NCBI GenBank assembly: GCA_913020235.1
Contig: CAJWBT010000114.1
Coordinates: 1-7,221, forward strand
Source of the DNA: an uncultured Chloroflexota bacterium
GTDB lineage: Bacteria; Chloroflexota; Dehalococcoidia; UBA3495
DNA length: 7,221 bases
Reading direction: 5' to 3'
Made by a program: the position numbers and the translations under genes. Of this stretch, positions 1 to 5,600 are shown in pieces; position 1 is the stretch's first letter, and every line of letters begins with the position of its first letter. Under the pieces are notes generated by a model. It did no database searches. It saw only the letters and a program-made list of their open reading frames with translations, and was not told the origin of the DNA.

Positions 1-563
1 ACTGCGGCGAAGACATGGCGTTCTTCAACCAGTGGTACGACAAGACCGCCATCTCCACCCTGGAGGGCATCGTCGGCTCCAGCTTCGAGAAGCTGACCTA
101 CACCGAGGCGGTAGCGCTCCTGAAGAACTCCGGGGAGACCTTCGAGTTTCCCGTCGACTGGGGGCTGGACCTCCAGTCGGAACACGAACGCTACCTCACC
201 GAGAAGAAGATTGGCAGGCCGGTCATAGTTACCGATTACCCGAAGGAGATCAAGGCGTTCTACATGCGGCTCAGCGACGACGGCAAGACGGTTCGGGCCC
301 TGGACACCCTGGTTCCCCGGATCGGCGAGATCATCGGCGGCAGCCAAAGGGAAGAGCGGCGCGACGTGCTGCTCCGCAGATTGCTGGAGGCCGGGCTCTC
401 CGAAAAGGACTATTCGTGGTACCTGGACCTGCGCAGCTACGGGACGGTACCTCATGCCGGGTTTGGCCTGGGCTTCGAACGGACCGTCCAGTTTGTTACC
501 GGCGTGCCCAACATCAGAGATGTGATACCCTTCCCGCGGACCCCGAAGAACGCGGAGTTCTAG
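1..563 (+). CDS. asnS: Asparaginyl-tRNA synthetase, C-terminal part (5' truncated by window)
   Basis: This is the C-terminal catalytic part of a class II aminoacyl-tRNA synthetase that charges tRNA-Asn with asparagine in the cytoplasm. The frame is open from the first bases of the window, so the true start lies upstream; the ATG at 15 is internal. Seen directly: the [12 protein letters not shown] stretch typical of AsnRS, the class II motif 3 region [15 protein letters not shown] with its ATP-binding arginine, and the family's characteristic ending [16 protein letters not shown]. The tail FPRTPxNAEF separates AsnRS from the related AspRS and LysRS. The anticodon-binding domain and motifs 1 and 2 would lie upstream, outside the window. 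The gene ends 141 bases before the next one, which has its own promoter, so it is probably not co-transcribed with it by necessity. Family assignment is firm. Confidence 0.95.
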   Translation, partial: CGEDMAFFNQWYDKTAISTLEGIVGSSFEKLTYTEAVALLKNSGETFEFPVDWGLDLQSEHERYLTEKKIGRPVIVTDYPKEIKAFYMRLSDDGKTVRALDTLVPRIGEIIGGSQREERRDVLLRRLLEAGLSEKDYSWYLDLRSYGTVPHAGFGLGFERTVQFVTGVPNIRDVIPFPRTPKNAEF

Positions 564-630
564 GCCGGCCCCATGGGCCTTCCGCGGCCGATTCTTGCGA
601 GCCAAACGACGGGCGACGAATCGACCCGTG

Positions 631-660
631 TTGACGGCGAAACCAGTACCTGAATATAAT
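631..660 (+). promoter_or_regulatory. Sigma70-type promoter for the ThDP enzyme genes
   Basis: TTGACG (631-636) and a perfect TATAAT (655-660) are separated by 18 bases. Transcription would start near 667 and give a leader of about 38 bases before the ATG at 705. The site lies in the only gap between asnS and the next gene. The match is strong (5/6 and 6/6) but has not been tested. Confidence 0.7.
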
Positions 661-704
661 ATGGCGGCCTAACCAAAAACGGACAGCCCGAGGAAGGAGC
701 CAAC

Positions 705-1214
705 ATGACTATGCAAGAGGCGGCGCTACATCCGCCGGCAATCATCGCCGAGCTAAAGAAGAACGACGTCACCCACGTGGTGTGGCTTCCCGATAGCGAG
801 ACCAACTTCATGTACGAGATGCTCATCGACGAGCCGTCGTTGGACCTGGTGCCGGTATGCAGGGAAGGCGAGACCATGGCCATCGCCGCCGGCCTGTGGG
901 TAGGCGGCAAGAAGCCCGTGGTCCTCATTCAGAACACGGGAATCTTCGAGTCCGGTGACTCCATCCGAGGTTTGGGCCTGGACATCAACCAGCCGCTGGT
1001 GATGCTGGTGGGCTACCGGGGCTGGGTTCGCCACGGCCTCACCACTGACTCGGCGGCCCGCTTTATCGAGCACATCGTTCATGCCTGGGGCATCAGCTAC
1101 TACCTGGTCGAGGCCGATGAGGACGCCGACCGGATCAGCATCGCCCTGGAGGAAGCCGACCGCACCCAAAAACCCGTGGTAGTGCTGATGGGCAGCGAGT
1201 TCAGGGCCGCCTAG
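705..1214 (+). CDS. ThDP-dependent decarboxylase, alpha (Pyr-domain) subunit; ComD-like
   Basis: This 169-residue protein matches the N-terminal pyrimidine-binding (Pyr) domain of thiamine-diphosphate enzymes, as in sulfopyruvate decarboxylase ComD or phosphonopyruvate decarboxylase. The Pyr domain supplies the glutamate that activates the cofactor aminopyrimidine. Here that should be Glu54, in the segment REGETMAIAAG (53-63), which aligns with the HEQ/NEG-AAxxAxG segment of the family; Glu56 is a less likely alternative. GKKPVVLIQNTG (68-79) and NQPLVMLVGYRG (95-106) are also typical of this subfamily. The length is normal for a stand-alone alpha subunit. The ATG follows a good GGAAGGAG ribosome site (693-699 region). 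The beta subunit follows after 27 bases, so the two are almost surely one operon and one enzyme at an alpha/beta interface. The substrate cannot be read from sequence: sulfopyruvate, phosphonopyruvate or another 2-oxo acid are all possible. Confidence 0.85.
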   Translation: MTMQEAALHPPAIIAELKKNDVTHVVWLPDSETNFMYEMLIDEPSLDLVPVCREGETMAIAAGLWVGGKKPVVLIQNTGIFESGDSIRGLGLDINQPLVMLVGYRGWVRHGLTTDSAARFIEHIVHAWGISYYLVEADEDADRISIALEEADRTQKPVVVLMGSEFRAA

Positions 1215-1241
1215 ACCAACCTGGAGAGAGGACAACATACT

Positions 1242-1832
1242 ATGATTGAGAACTCAGACGCCGTTAGAGTGCTGAACAGCAAGCGCGATGACGCCGTAAT
1301 CGTTTCCACCATGACCGCCAACAATGCGCGGCTCGGCCTGCCCAGCGTTACCTCTAACGAAAAGCTGGACTTCCCGCTCTCCGGCTGCATGAGCAAGGCC
1401 TCCTCCCTTGGGCTCGGCCTGGCCCTCGCCCGTCCAGAGCGGAAGGTGATGGTGCTGGACGGGGACGGCAGCCTGCTGATGAACCTGGGCACTCTGGTCA
1501 CCCTTTCCAATAAAGCGCCCAAGAACCTGTACCATTTCCTGTTCGCGAACAATATTTACGCGATCACCGGCGGCCAGCCGACGCCCAGCGCGGAGATGGT
1601 GGACTGGCAGGGGATGGCCAAAGCGGCCGGCTATGCCGCCACCTTTTCTTTCGACAACCTGGAGGACCTTACCACCGGGATCGACGAGGTGTTGGCTTCC
1701 CAGGGTCCCGTGTTCGTGCATATGTCCGTCGTGCCGTATGTCGAGAACACCCCGATCCAGCAGCGAGTGCGGCCACGGCGCAATGTCCAGACCGCCCTGC
1801 GGGAGATGCCCGAGGCCCTGAGGGCGAAGTAG
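1242..1832 (+). CDS. ThDP-dependent decarboxylase, beta (PP-domain) subunit; ComE-like
   Basis: This 196-residue protein is the diphosphate-binding (PP) partner of the preceding gene. The ThDP/Mg motif is intact: GDGS at residues 74-77, with Asp75 as metal ligand, and NN at 103-104, 28 residues after Asp75, the usual spacing. The segment GCMSKASSLGLGLALARP (48-65) and the block NNIYAITGGQPTP (103-115) are characteristic of ComE-like and phosphonopyruvate decarboxylase beta chains. The start is supported by AGAGAGGA (1225-1232), nine bases before the ATG. The basic C-terminal tail (about 170-196) looks like a subfamily extension. With the alpha subunit it should form an alpha2beta2 or larger complex that decarboxylates a 2-oxo acid in the cytoplasm. 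In methanogens the homologous pair makes sulfoacetaldehyde for coenzyme M; that role is not implied here. A decayed paralogue lies downstream at 2349-2918. Confidence 0.87.
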   Translation: MIENSDAVRVLNSKRDDAVIVSTMTANNARLGLPSVTSNEKLDFPLSGCMSKASSLGLGLALARPERKVMVLDGDGSLLMNLGTLVTLSNKAPKNLYHFLFANNIYAITGGQPTPSAEMVDWQGMAKAAGYAATFSFDNLEDLTTGIDEVLASQGPVFVHMSVVPYVENTPIQQRVRPRRNVQTALREMPEALRAK

Positions 1833-1841
1833 CTTGCCTTC

Positions 1842-1865
1842 GGCGCGGCGGGCAACCGCCGCGCC
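1842..1865 (+). terminator. GC-rich hairpin after the ThDP operon
   Basis: GGCGCGGCGG (1842-1851) pairs perfectly with CCGCCGCGCC (1856-1865) around a GCAA tetraloop, which is of the very stable GNRA class. It starts nine bases after the beta-subunit stop. No U-tract follows, so it is either a terminator of the L-shaped/non-canonical type or a 3'-end stabilising stem. The structure is certain on paper; the role is inferred. Confidence 0.55.
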
Positions 1866-1952
1866 CGGTGGCCGGCCACTGGGGCGATGGCTTGGCTGTC
1901 GCCTCGTTTCGGTTGCAGAGCCATGAACAAGTTGCGAACCCTTGCCAGGAGA

Positions 1953-2000
1953 AAATCCCCCTCAGTCCTCCTTGTTGAAGAGGGCTAAGCAGGGGGATTT
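1953..2000. repeat. 48-base two-tier palindrome, REP/MITE-like element
   Basis: The outer arms AAATCCCCCT (1953-1962) and AGGGGGATTT (1991-2000) are perfect reverse complements. Inside them, 1964-1986 folds into a second hairpin of about ten pairs (AGTCCTCCTT against AAGAGGGCT, with one C-A mismatch and two G-T pairs) around a GTT loop. The two stems are joined asymmetrically, by one base on the left and AAGC on the right. No strong U-tract follows on either strand; the minus strand gives only TTTT. The AAATCCCCC...GGGGGATTT pattern resembles dispersed palindromes I recall from many environmental bacterial genomes, but only one copy is visible here, so repeat status is inferred. Confidence 0.55.
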
Positions 2001-2125
2001 GGCGCGTCGATCAAGCCTTCGAGTCAGTGCATATATACACCGGGCTCGGCCATTTGCCTTCGTGCGCCCACGGTGACGCCTGGCCGGGGCCCGGGGTTCT
2101 TTTCCGCCATGCGGCATTTCCAATT

Positions 2126-2395
2126 GTGAAATTATTGCTGAGAGGCCTGTTCGGCAGGTTGTTGGGGTATGCCACCTTTGCCCTTGGCTTCTGGCTGCTG
2201 TTCCAGGGCTTCTCACGCCCCAGCGTCGGATTGGCCATCCTGGGCGGTGGCATGATACTGGGCTCCATGTTTCTGATGGTAGCCGCCAAGAGATCCGGCC
2301 CGTCGGCCAGAACGGCCGAACCGGCCGGCAAAGAGGAGGACGACTCTGGTGATTCCCTCGATGGAAGCGGCCAGGGCGGTCAACTACCACCGTAA
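2126..2395 (+). CDS. Small two-helix membrane protein, unknown function
   Basis: I do not recognise the family. From a GTG at 2126 the product is 89 residues. It has a short basic start (KLLLRG), two hydrophobic segments (roughly residues 12-24, YATFALGFWLLF, and 30-50, the glycine-rich VGLAILGGGMILGSMFLMVAA), then KR and a hydrophilic, acidic tail. A basic start and a KR after helix 2 are compatible with both termini in the cytoplasm. The frame is also open from an ATG at 2027, but the extra 33 residues have no hydrophobic or domain-like character, so the later start is preferred; neither start has a clear ribosome site. The last 47 bases overlap the next gene, whose ribosome site lies inside this ORF, so translation could be coupled. 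It could be a real accessory membrane protein or a chance ORF; the patterned hydrophobicity favours the former. Confidence 0.5.
   Translation: MKLLLRGLFGRLLGYATFALGFWLLFQGFSRPSVGLAILGGGMILGSMFLMVAAKRSGPSARTAEPAGKEEDDSGDSLDGSGQGGQLPP
2331..2340 (+). promoter_or_regulatory. Ribosome binding site that fixes the GTG start at 2349
   Basis: AAGAGGAGGA contains a near-perfect anti-Shine-Dalgarno match and sits eight bases before GTG 2349. It favours that codon over the ATG at 2361. It lies within the coding sequence of the small membrane protein. Confidence 0.65.
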
Positions 2396-2918
2396 AGATG
2401 CCCTGGTTGTGGCTACCTCGGCGGCGCTGCGCGACTGGAGCGCCGTGTCCCAACGCCGCGACCTGGACCTAGACCTGAAAGACTGCATGGACCGGGCCCC
2501 CGCCGTGGGACTGGGGTTGGCCCTGGCCCAGCCCGGCACCAAGGTCATGGTGCTGGACTGCGACGCCACTCTGCGCACCGACCTCGGCAGCCTGGCCACC
2601 GTCGGCGAATCCAAGCCGGAGAACCTGGTGCACTTCGTGTTCGACGATGCGTCTCGCAGCTCCACCGGCGGGCTACCGGTTAAGGGTCTCGACGCCGTTG
2701 ATTTCCGTGCCATGGCCAGCGGCGCCGGTTATGTAAAGACCTACCAGTTCGACAAGCTGGAGGAACTCTTCATCGGGCTGGAGGAGGTGATGGCCCAGCC
2801 CGGCCCGGTGTTCGTCCTAGTCAAGGTGTTCCGGGATGCCGATCTTCCCCCAATGCCGGGGCGGAGCATGGCCGAGGGGTGGGCCACCGTGCGACGGACC
2901 CTCCAGGGCAAAGGATAG
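2349..2918 (+). CDS. Degenerate ThDP-enzyme beta-subunit paralogue, probable pseudoenzyme
   Basis: This 189-residue protein is homologous over its whole length to the beta subunit at 1242-1832. Matching blocks include CMDRAPAVGLGLALAQP (46-62) against CMSKASSLGLGLALARP, then KVMVLD, the STGG block, the FRAMASGAGY segment and GPVFV. The cofactor motif has been lost: GDGS is now CDAT (71-74) and the NN pair is now DD (99-100). Asp72, the position of the first metal ligand, is kept, but the flanking glycines are gone, and so is the asparagine that completes Mg coordination. ThDP binding is therefore unlikely. The reading frame is intact, long and codon-biased like its neighbours, so this is a maintained gene rather than a broken one. 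It may regulate or scaffold the active alpha/beta enzyme, bind another ligand, or be inactive and drifting. The GTG start is chosen because of the AGGAGG site upstream. There is no alpha-subunit partner of its own in the window. Confidence 0.8.
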   Translation: MIPSMEAARAVNYHRKDALVVATSAALRDWSAVSQRRDLDLDLKDCMDRAPAVGLGLALAQPGTKVMVLDCDATLRTDLGSLATVGESKPENLVHFVFDDASRSSTGGLPVKGLDAVDFRAMASGAGYVKTYQFDKLEELFIGLEEVMAQPGPVFVLVKVFRDADLPPMPGRSMAEGWATVRRTLQGKG

Positions 2919-2919
2919 G

Positions 2920-3672
2920 TCAGGCTGCGTCCGGAGCGCTGACCAGGATCTGCCGCGCCACGTTGTACCCGATGGACACCTTTTCTCCCTGGGTGTCCAC
3001 CATCAACACACCCACGTATTGCGCCGCCTCCACAACGGTTATCTCCTGGTCGGGTAGGATCATGGAGCGAATCAGAAAGTTCAGGAGTTGGGGGTCCTCT
3101 TCGGGAACCCTTTGCACCACATAGGTCACGCCAAGTTCAGCACTATCCAGGGTAAGGGCATCGACAGGCATCCTGGGTTCCCCGGAACCTGGAATGGGCC
3201 TGCCGAAGGGGCACCGCTTGGGGTAGCCCAGGCGTTCCGCCAGCTTCTCCTCAAACTCGCTGGACATGACGTGCTCCAACCGGTGGGCTTCGGTGTGAGC
3301 CAGATGCAGGTCCATGCCCAGCAGGCGGACCACCAGCCACTCGGCCAGCCGGTGTCGCCGAACAATGTTCTCGGCGTCTTCGAAGCCTTTCTTCGTCAGC
3401 CGGATACGCTTGTCCGGCCCGACGTCAACCAGGGCCTGCCGCCGCATTCGCCGAATCATGCCGGCCACCGAGGGTACGGAGGTGCCCAGCCCCTCCGATG
3501 CAGGCAACCGCCTGATGGTATCGGTCAGCTGAGTAAGTGTGGGGACCAGCGAGTCCTCCCACAGCTTGTAGAGACACATCAGGTAGTTTTCGGTTACCGG
3601 GGTCAATCGCTCGGCGGGAGGGGCACCCTCCCCAACTTTGGTCTGTCCGGTGTCTTTTCGTGGTCGAGGCAT
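2920..3672 (-). CDS. DtxR/IdeR-family metal-dependent transcriptional regulator
   Basis: This 250-residue protein has an N-terminal winged-helix domain (about 25-95), a dimerisation/metal-binding domain (about 96-165) and an SH3/FeoA-like C-terminal domain (about 178-245). The family signature RRHRLAEWLV...HTEAHRLEHVMS...CPFGRPIPG is clear. Aligned by eye with DtxR, the ancillary-site ligands are all present: His107, Glu111, His126, Glu192 and Gln195 for H79, E83, H98, E170 and Q173. The primary site differs: M10 is Asn29 and C102 is His130, while E105 and H106 are kept as Glu133 and His134. A basic 24-residue N-terminal extension precedes the usual start, and the ATG is supported by GAGGA six bases upstream. 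Such proteins repress uptake genes when iron or manganese is plentiful. The neighbouring Fbp-type transporter is the likely target. The gene converges with the ThDP paralogue, with one base between the stop codons. Confidence 0.88.
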   Translation of the reverse strand: MPRPRKDTGQTKVGEGAPPAERLTPVTENYLMCLYKLWEDSLVPTLTQLTDTIRRLPASEGLGTSVPSVAGMIRRMRRQALVDVGPDKRIRLTKKGFEDAENIVRRHRLAEWLVVRLLGMDLHLAHTEAHRLEHVMSSEFEEKLAERLGYPKRCPFGRPIPGSGEPRMPVDALTLDSAELGVTYVVQRVPEEDPQLLNFLIRSMILPDQEITVVEAAQYVGVLMVDTQGEKVSIGYNVARQILVSAPDAA

Positions 3673-3739
3673 CGGCAGTCCTCACAAACGCGGGTTTACC
3701 GCATCTGTCATCAGGATCGGACATGAAAGGTGGCGGCCC

Positions 3740-3756
3740 GCCGCAACCGTTGCGGC
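3740..3756 (-). terminator. Small hairpin between the ATPase and regulator genes
   Basis: GCCGCAA (3740-3746) pairs with TTGCGGC (3750-3756) around a three-base loop, a perfect 7-bp stem. On the minus strand it lies about 95 bases after the ATPase stop and before the regulator. There is no U-tract, so terminator function is weakly supported. Confidence 0.3.
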
Positions 3757-3773
3757 CGGGGTGCCGCCGGCTG

Positions 3774-3794
3774 GGGACAACTAATAGTACACCC
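3774..3794. promoter_or_regulatory. Candidate operator (dyad) at the regulator promoter
   Basis: An odd-centred dyad reads GGG-N3-ACTA-A-TAGT-N3-CCC, with seven of ten base pairs symmetrical and length 21. It overlaps the minus-strand -10-like TACTAT (3784-3789) of a possible regulator promoter. The core ATAGTA is shared with the dyad at 5431-5451. This would fit autoregulation by the DtxR-like protein, but it is inferred from symmetry alone. Confidence 0.3.
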
Positions 3795-3813
3795 GTGAAG
3801 GACAGCGCGTTAA
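3784..3813 (-). promoter_or_regulatory. Possible promoter for the DtxR-like gene
   Basis: On the minus strand TTAACG (3813-3808) and TACTAT (3789-3784) are separated by 18 bases; each matches consensus at four of six positions. The leader would be about 100 bases. It would let the regulator be expressed apart from the upstream ATPase gene. Confidence 0.3.
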
Positions 3814-3850
3814 GTGGCGTCGACCCGGGCCGGCCCAGACGACCGTAGCG

Positions 3851-5020
3851 TCAGACGCCAACGGCCCGTTGGTCGGTGAACGGTCTCAAGGCGTGTCCTG
3901 GCCGCAGCGCCACTTCCACCGTTTGGCCCACCGGGTATCCAGCGGTGTGGGATACTAAACAGCGCACCGAACGGCCGGACTTAAGAGCCACCCGGTAGAG
4001 GTAAAAAGCGCCCCGAAACTCCCGCTCGGTGATGACGCCCCCGCCTTGCTCGTTGGGGTAGCAGTCCAGACAGTCGGGGCGGACCATTACCTCCATTCCC
4101 TGATCCGCTATCTCCCTGCCCCCCCCCTCTGCCAGAGCCGGGTCGGCGATAACTGGCCAGTCCGTCGAGCCCACCTCGGTCATCAGCTTGTCTCCGGCGC
4201 GCCAGGCCGGGAGAAAGTCCACCGTGCCGATGAACTGGGCCACGAAACGGGAGGCCGGGTTATGGAAGATTTCCTCGGGGGAGCCTATCTGCAAGATGCA
4301 GCCCTGATCCATCACCGCGACGGTGTCTCCCACGAACAGGGCCTCTTCCTGGTCATGGGTTACGAAGATGGCGGTGGCGCCGCTGGCCCGGACAATATGC
4401 ATGACTTCGCTGCGCACCTGCTCCCGAAGCTTGGGGTCCAGATTGGAGAAGGGCTCGTCCAGCAACAGCACCGCCGGTTCGGGCGCCAACGCCCGGCCCA
4501 GGGCCACCCGCTGCTGCTGACCCCCGGATAGCTCGTGGGGCATCCGGTGGCCCAGGCCGCTGAGGCCCACCAACGCCAGCACCTCTTCGGCCCGGCCGTT
4601 GCGCCGGCTTGCCCGGGGAAGTCCATAAGAGATGTTCTGCTCGACAGTCAGGTGGGGAAACAGGGCTCCCTCCTGGAATACCATGCCAATCCGCCGTTTT
4701 TCGGGTGGAACTTCCTTCCCTGGCCCCCAAACCAGCCGCCCTCCCAGGGTTATGGTGCCCCCATCTGGCTCTTCAAACCCCGCGATGAGGCGCAGGGCGG
4801 TGGTCTTGCCACAGCCGCTGGGGCCGAGCAGCGCCAGCACCCGGCCCGGTGGCACCGTCAGGTCCAGCCTTGCCACCGCCAGCACGTCCCCGAACCGCTT
4901 GGCCAGGCCGCGGCATTCCAGAGCCGCCAGGCCGCCACCGTCCGGGGCTAGCCCCTGATCCAGGTCCGGAGCCGCTTGTTTCGTCTTGCCGGGCGATTGA
5001 ATCTTGACGCCTAACACCAA
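3851..5020 (-). CDS. fbpC: ABC transporter ATP-binding protein, FbpC-type (ferric iron import)
   Basis: This 389-residue cytoplasmic ATPase should power an importer of the Fbp/Pot/CysA group. Visible motifs are Walker A GPSGCGKTT (66-74), the Q-loop with Gln116 in GMVFQEGALFPHLT, the signature LSGGQQQRVALGRAL (164-178), Walker B VLLLDEP (184-190) with catalytic Glu189, the D-loop SNLD and the switch His222 in FVTHDQEEAL. A C-terminal regulatory TOBE-like region (about 305-380, with VMVRPD and EREFRGAFYLYRV) is normal for this group. The listed start is a TTG at 5020; a GTG at 5017 is equally possible. The first 33 residues are poorly structured and the conserved domain begins near LECRGLAKRFGD, so the exact start is uncertain. 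The gene is divergent from the binding protein and permease instead of following them. The ferric specificity comes from those neighbours; the ATPase alone could equally belong to a polyamine or sulfate system. Confidence 0.9.
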   Translation of the reverse strand: MVLGVKIQSPGKTKQAAPDLDQGLAPDGGGLAALECRGLAKRFGDVLAVARLDLTVPPGRVLALLGPSGCGKTTALRLIAGFEEPDGGTITLGGRLVWGPGKEVPPEKRRIGMVFQEGALFPHLTVEQNISYGLPRASRRNGRAEEVLALVGLSGLGHRMPHELSGGQQQRVALGRALAPEPAVLLLDEPFSNLDPKLREQVRSEVMHIVRASGATAIFVTHDQEEALFVGDTVAVMDQGCILQIGSPEEIFHNPASRFVAQFIGTVDFLPAWRAGDKLMTEVGSTDWPVIADPALAEGGGREIADQGMEVMVRPDCLDCYPNEQGGGVITEREFRGAFYLYRVALKSGRSVRCLVSHTAGYPVGQTVEVALRPGHALRPFTDQRAVGV

Positions 5021-5402
5021 TACCCCCAGTTTGCCATGCGCCGGGCACCCGGCCTCGCGGTGTGGCCAAGTCCGAAAATACGGCTGCCCGCGGTGCCATC
5101 CGTCGCAGCAAGCCCGAGGTGAAAGTTCCTGGTTTTTACCAACGTTATATGTGCAGCCATATTTTTCAAAACAGTACCAACACCATTATTTATGTGTCAA
5201 CCCTTCCTGATATTTGTTCGCACCACGTATTGGTTATTGATGCCGGGGTGTACCGCGTGCCTGTCCTCCTACCGTTCAAACAGTTCCGCCCGGTAATCCG
5301 ATGGCATAATTCTCGCCTGGAATGCCGGTCCGGGACGAAGTATTCCAGTGCCGCCGAATCCGTCTTCACCAGTTGACAGCCGGCCTCCAACCGGATATTC
5401 TT

Positions 5403-5431
5403 TTGATCGAGTAATCGTGCGCACATGTTAT
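5403..5431 (+). promoter_or_regulatory. Candidate promoter for the iron-binding protein gene
   Basis: TTGATC (5403-5408) and TGTTAT (5426-5431) lie 17 bases apart, each with four of six consensus positions. Transcription would start near 5438, inside the dyad at 5431-5451, and leave a leader of about 160 bases before the ATG at 5601. Confidence 0.4.
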
Positions 5432-5451
5432 TATTGTATAGTATAGCATAA
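5431..5451. promoter_or_regulatory. Candidate metal-regulator operator, 21-base dyad
   Basis: The sequence reads TTAT-TG-TATA-G-TATA-GC-ATAA, an odd-centred inverted repeat with eight of ten pairs symmetrical. DtxR-family boxes are AT-rich odd-centred dyads of about 19 bases, so size and form fit, although this is not the DtxR consensus. It overlaps the end of the -10 and the predicted transcription start, where repressor binding would block the promoter. Confidence 0.45.
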
Positions 5452-5600
5452 CTTTTTATGAAGTGCGGACACTATACCGGGTTCGCCGGATCTCTTTCAG
5501 TCTTGGAAGTGTCACGCGGACCAGGGCCGCCATTGAGAAGGAAGGCCGGGCCGGCCGAGTGGGCGCGCAAGGAACATCTACGATCGCTAAGAAGGGATGC

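Larger units (their letters stand above)
5021..5600. other. Divergent intergenic region of the transporter genes
   Basis: This is 580 bases without a supportable gene, between the minus-strand ATPase and the plus-strand binding protein. Short ORFs here on both strands (for example 5062-5376 and 5190-5426) show no recognisable domain. Two AT-rich patches stand out against the GC-rich surroundings, at about 5140-5220 and 5411-5460. The first has a dyad ATATG-N6-CATAT (5147-5162) and a perfect minus-strand -35 TTGACA (complement of 5195-5200), but without a good -10. The second holds the promoter and operator candidates listed separately. The stretch 5221-5400 shows nothing I can name. Confidence 0.6.

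Noticed and set aside
567..579. Small GGCCC-CAT-GGGCC hairpin just after the asnS stop
   Set aside because: Only five base pairs with a tight loop and no U-tract; such stems are frequent by chance at this GC content.
2032..2037. TATATA as a possible -10 for the small membrane protein
   Set aside because: No -35-like element occurs at 16-18 bases upstream.
3088..3726. 212-codon plus-strand ORF opposite the DtxR-like gene
   Set aside because: It is antisense to a clearly recognised gene and its translation is of low complexity, rich in Gly/Pro/Gln/His; it is a high-GC shadow frame.
5147..5162. ATATG-N6-CATAT dyad as a second operator copy
   Set aside because: Even-centred and unlike the 5431-5451 dyad in core and length; kept only as a remark in the intergenic entry.
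5062..5376. 104-codon plus-strand ORF in the divergent intergenic region
   Set aside because: Composition is irregular, there is no ribosome site, no hydrophobic or domain pattern, and it overlaps the ATPase upstream region and another ORF on the opposite strand.
5190..5426. 78-codon minus-strand ORF upstream of the binding-protein gene
   Set aside because: No recognisable motif and no clear ribosome site; it spans the AT-rich patches that look regulatory.
5463..5600. N-terminal extension of the iron-binding protein from GTG 5463
   Set aside because: It would put 46 residues before a complete lipoprotein signal peptide; the ATG at 5601 has a ribosome site and places the signal at the true N-terminus.
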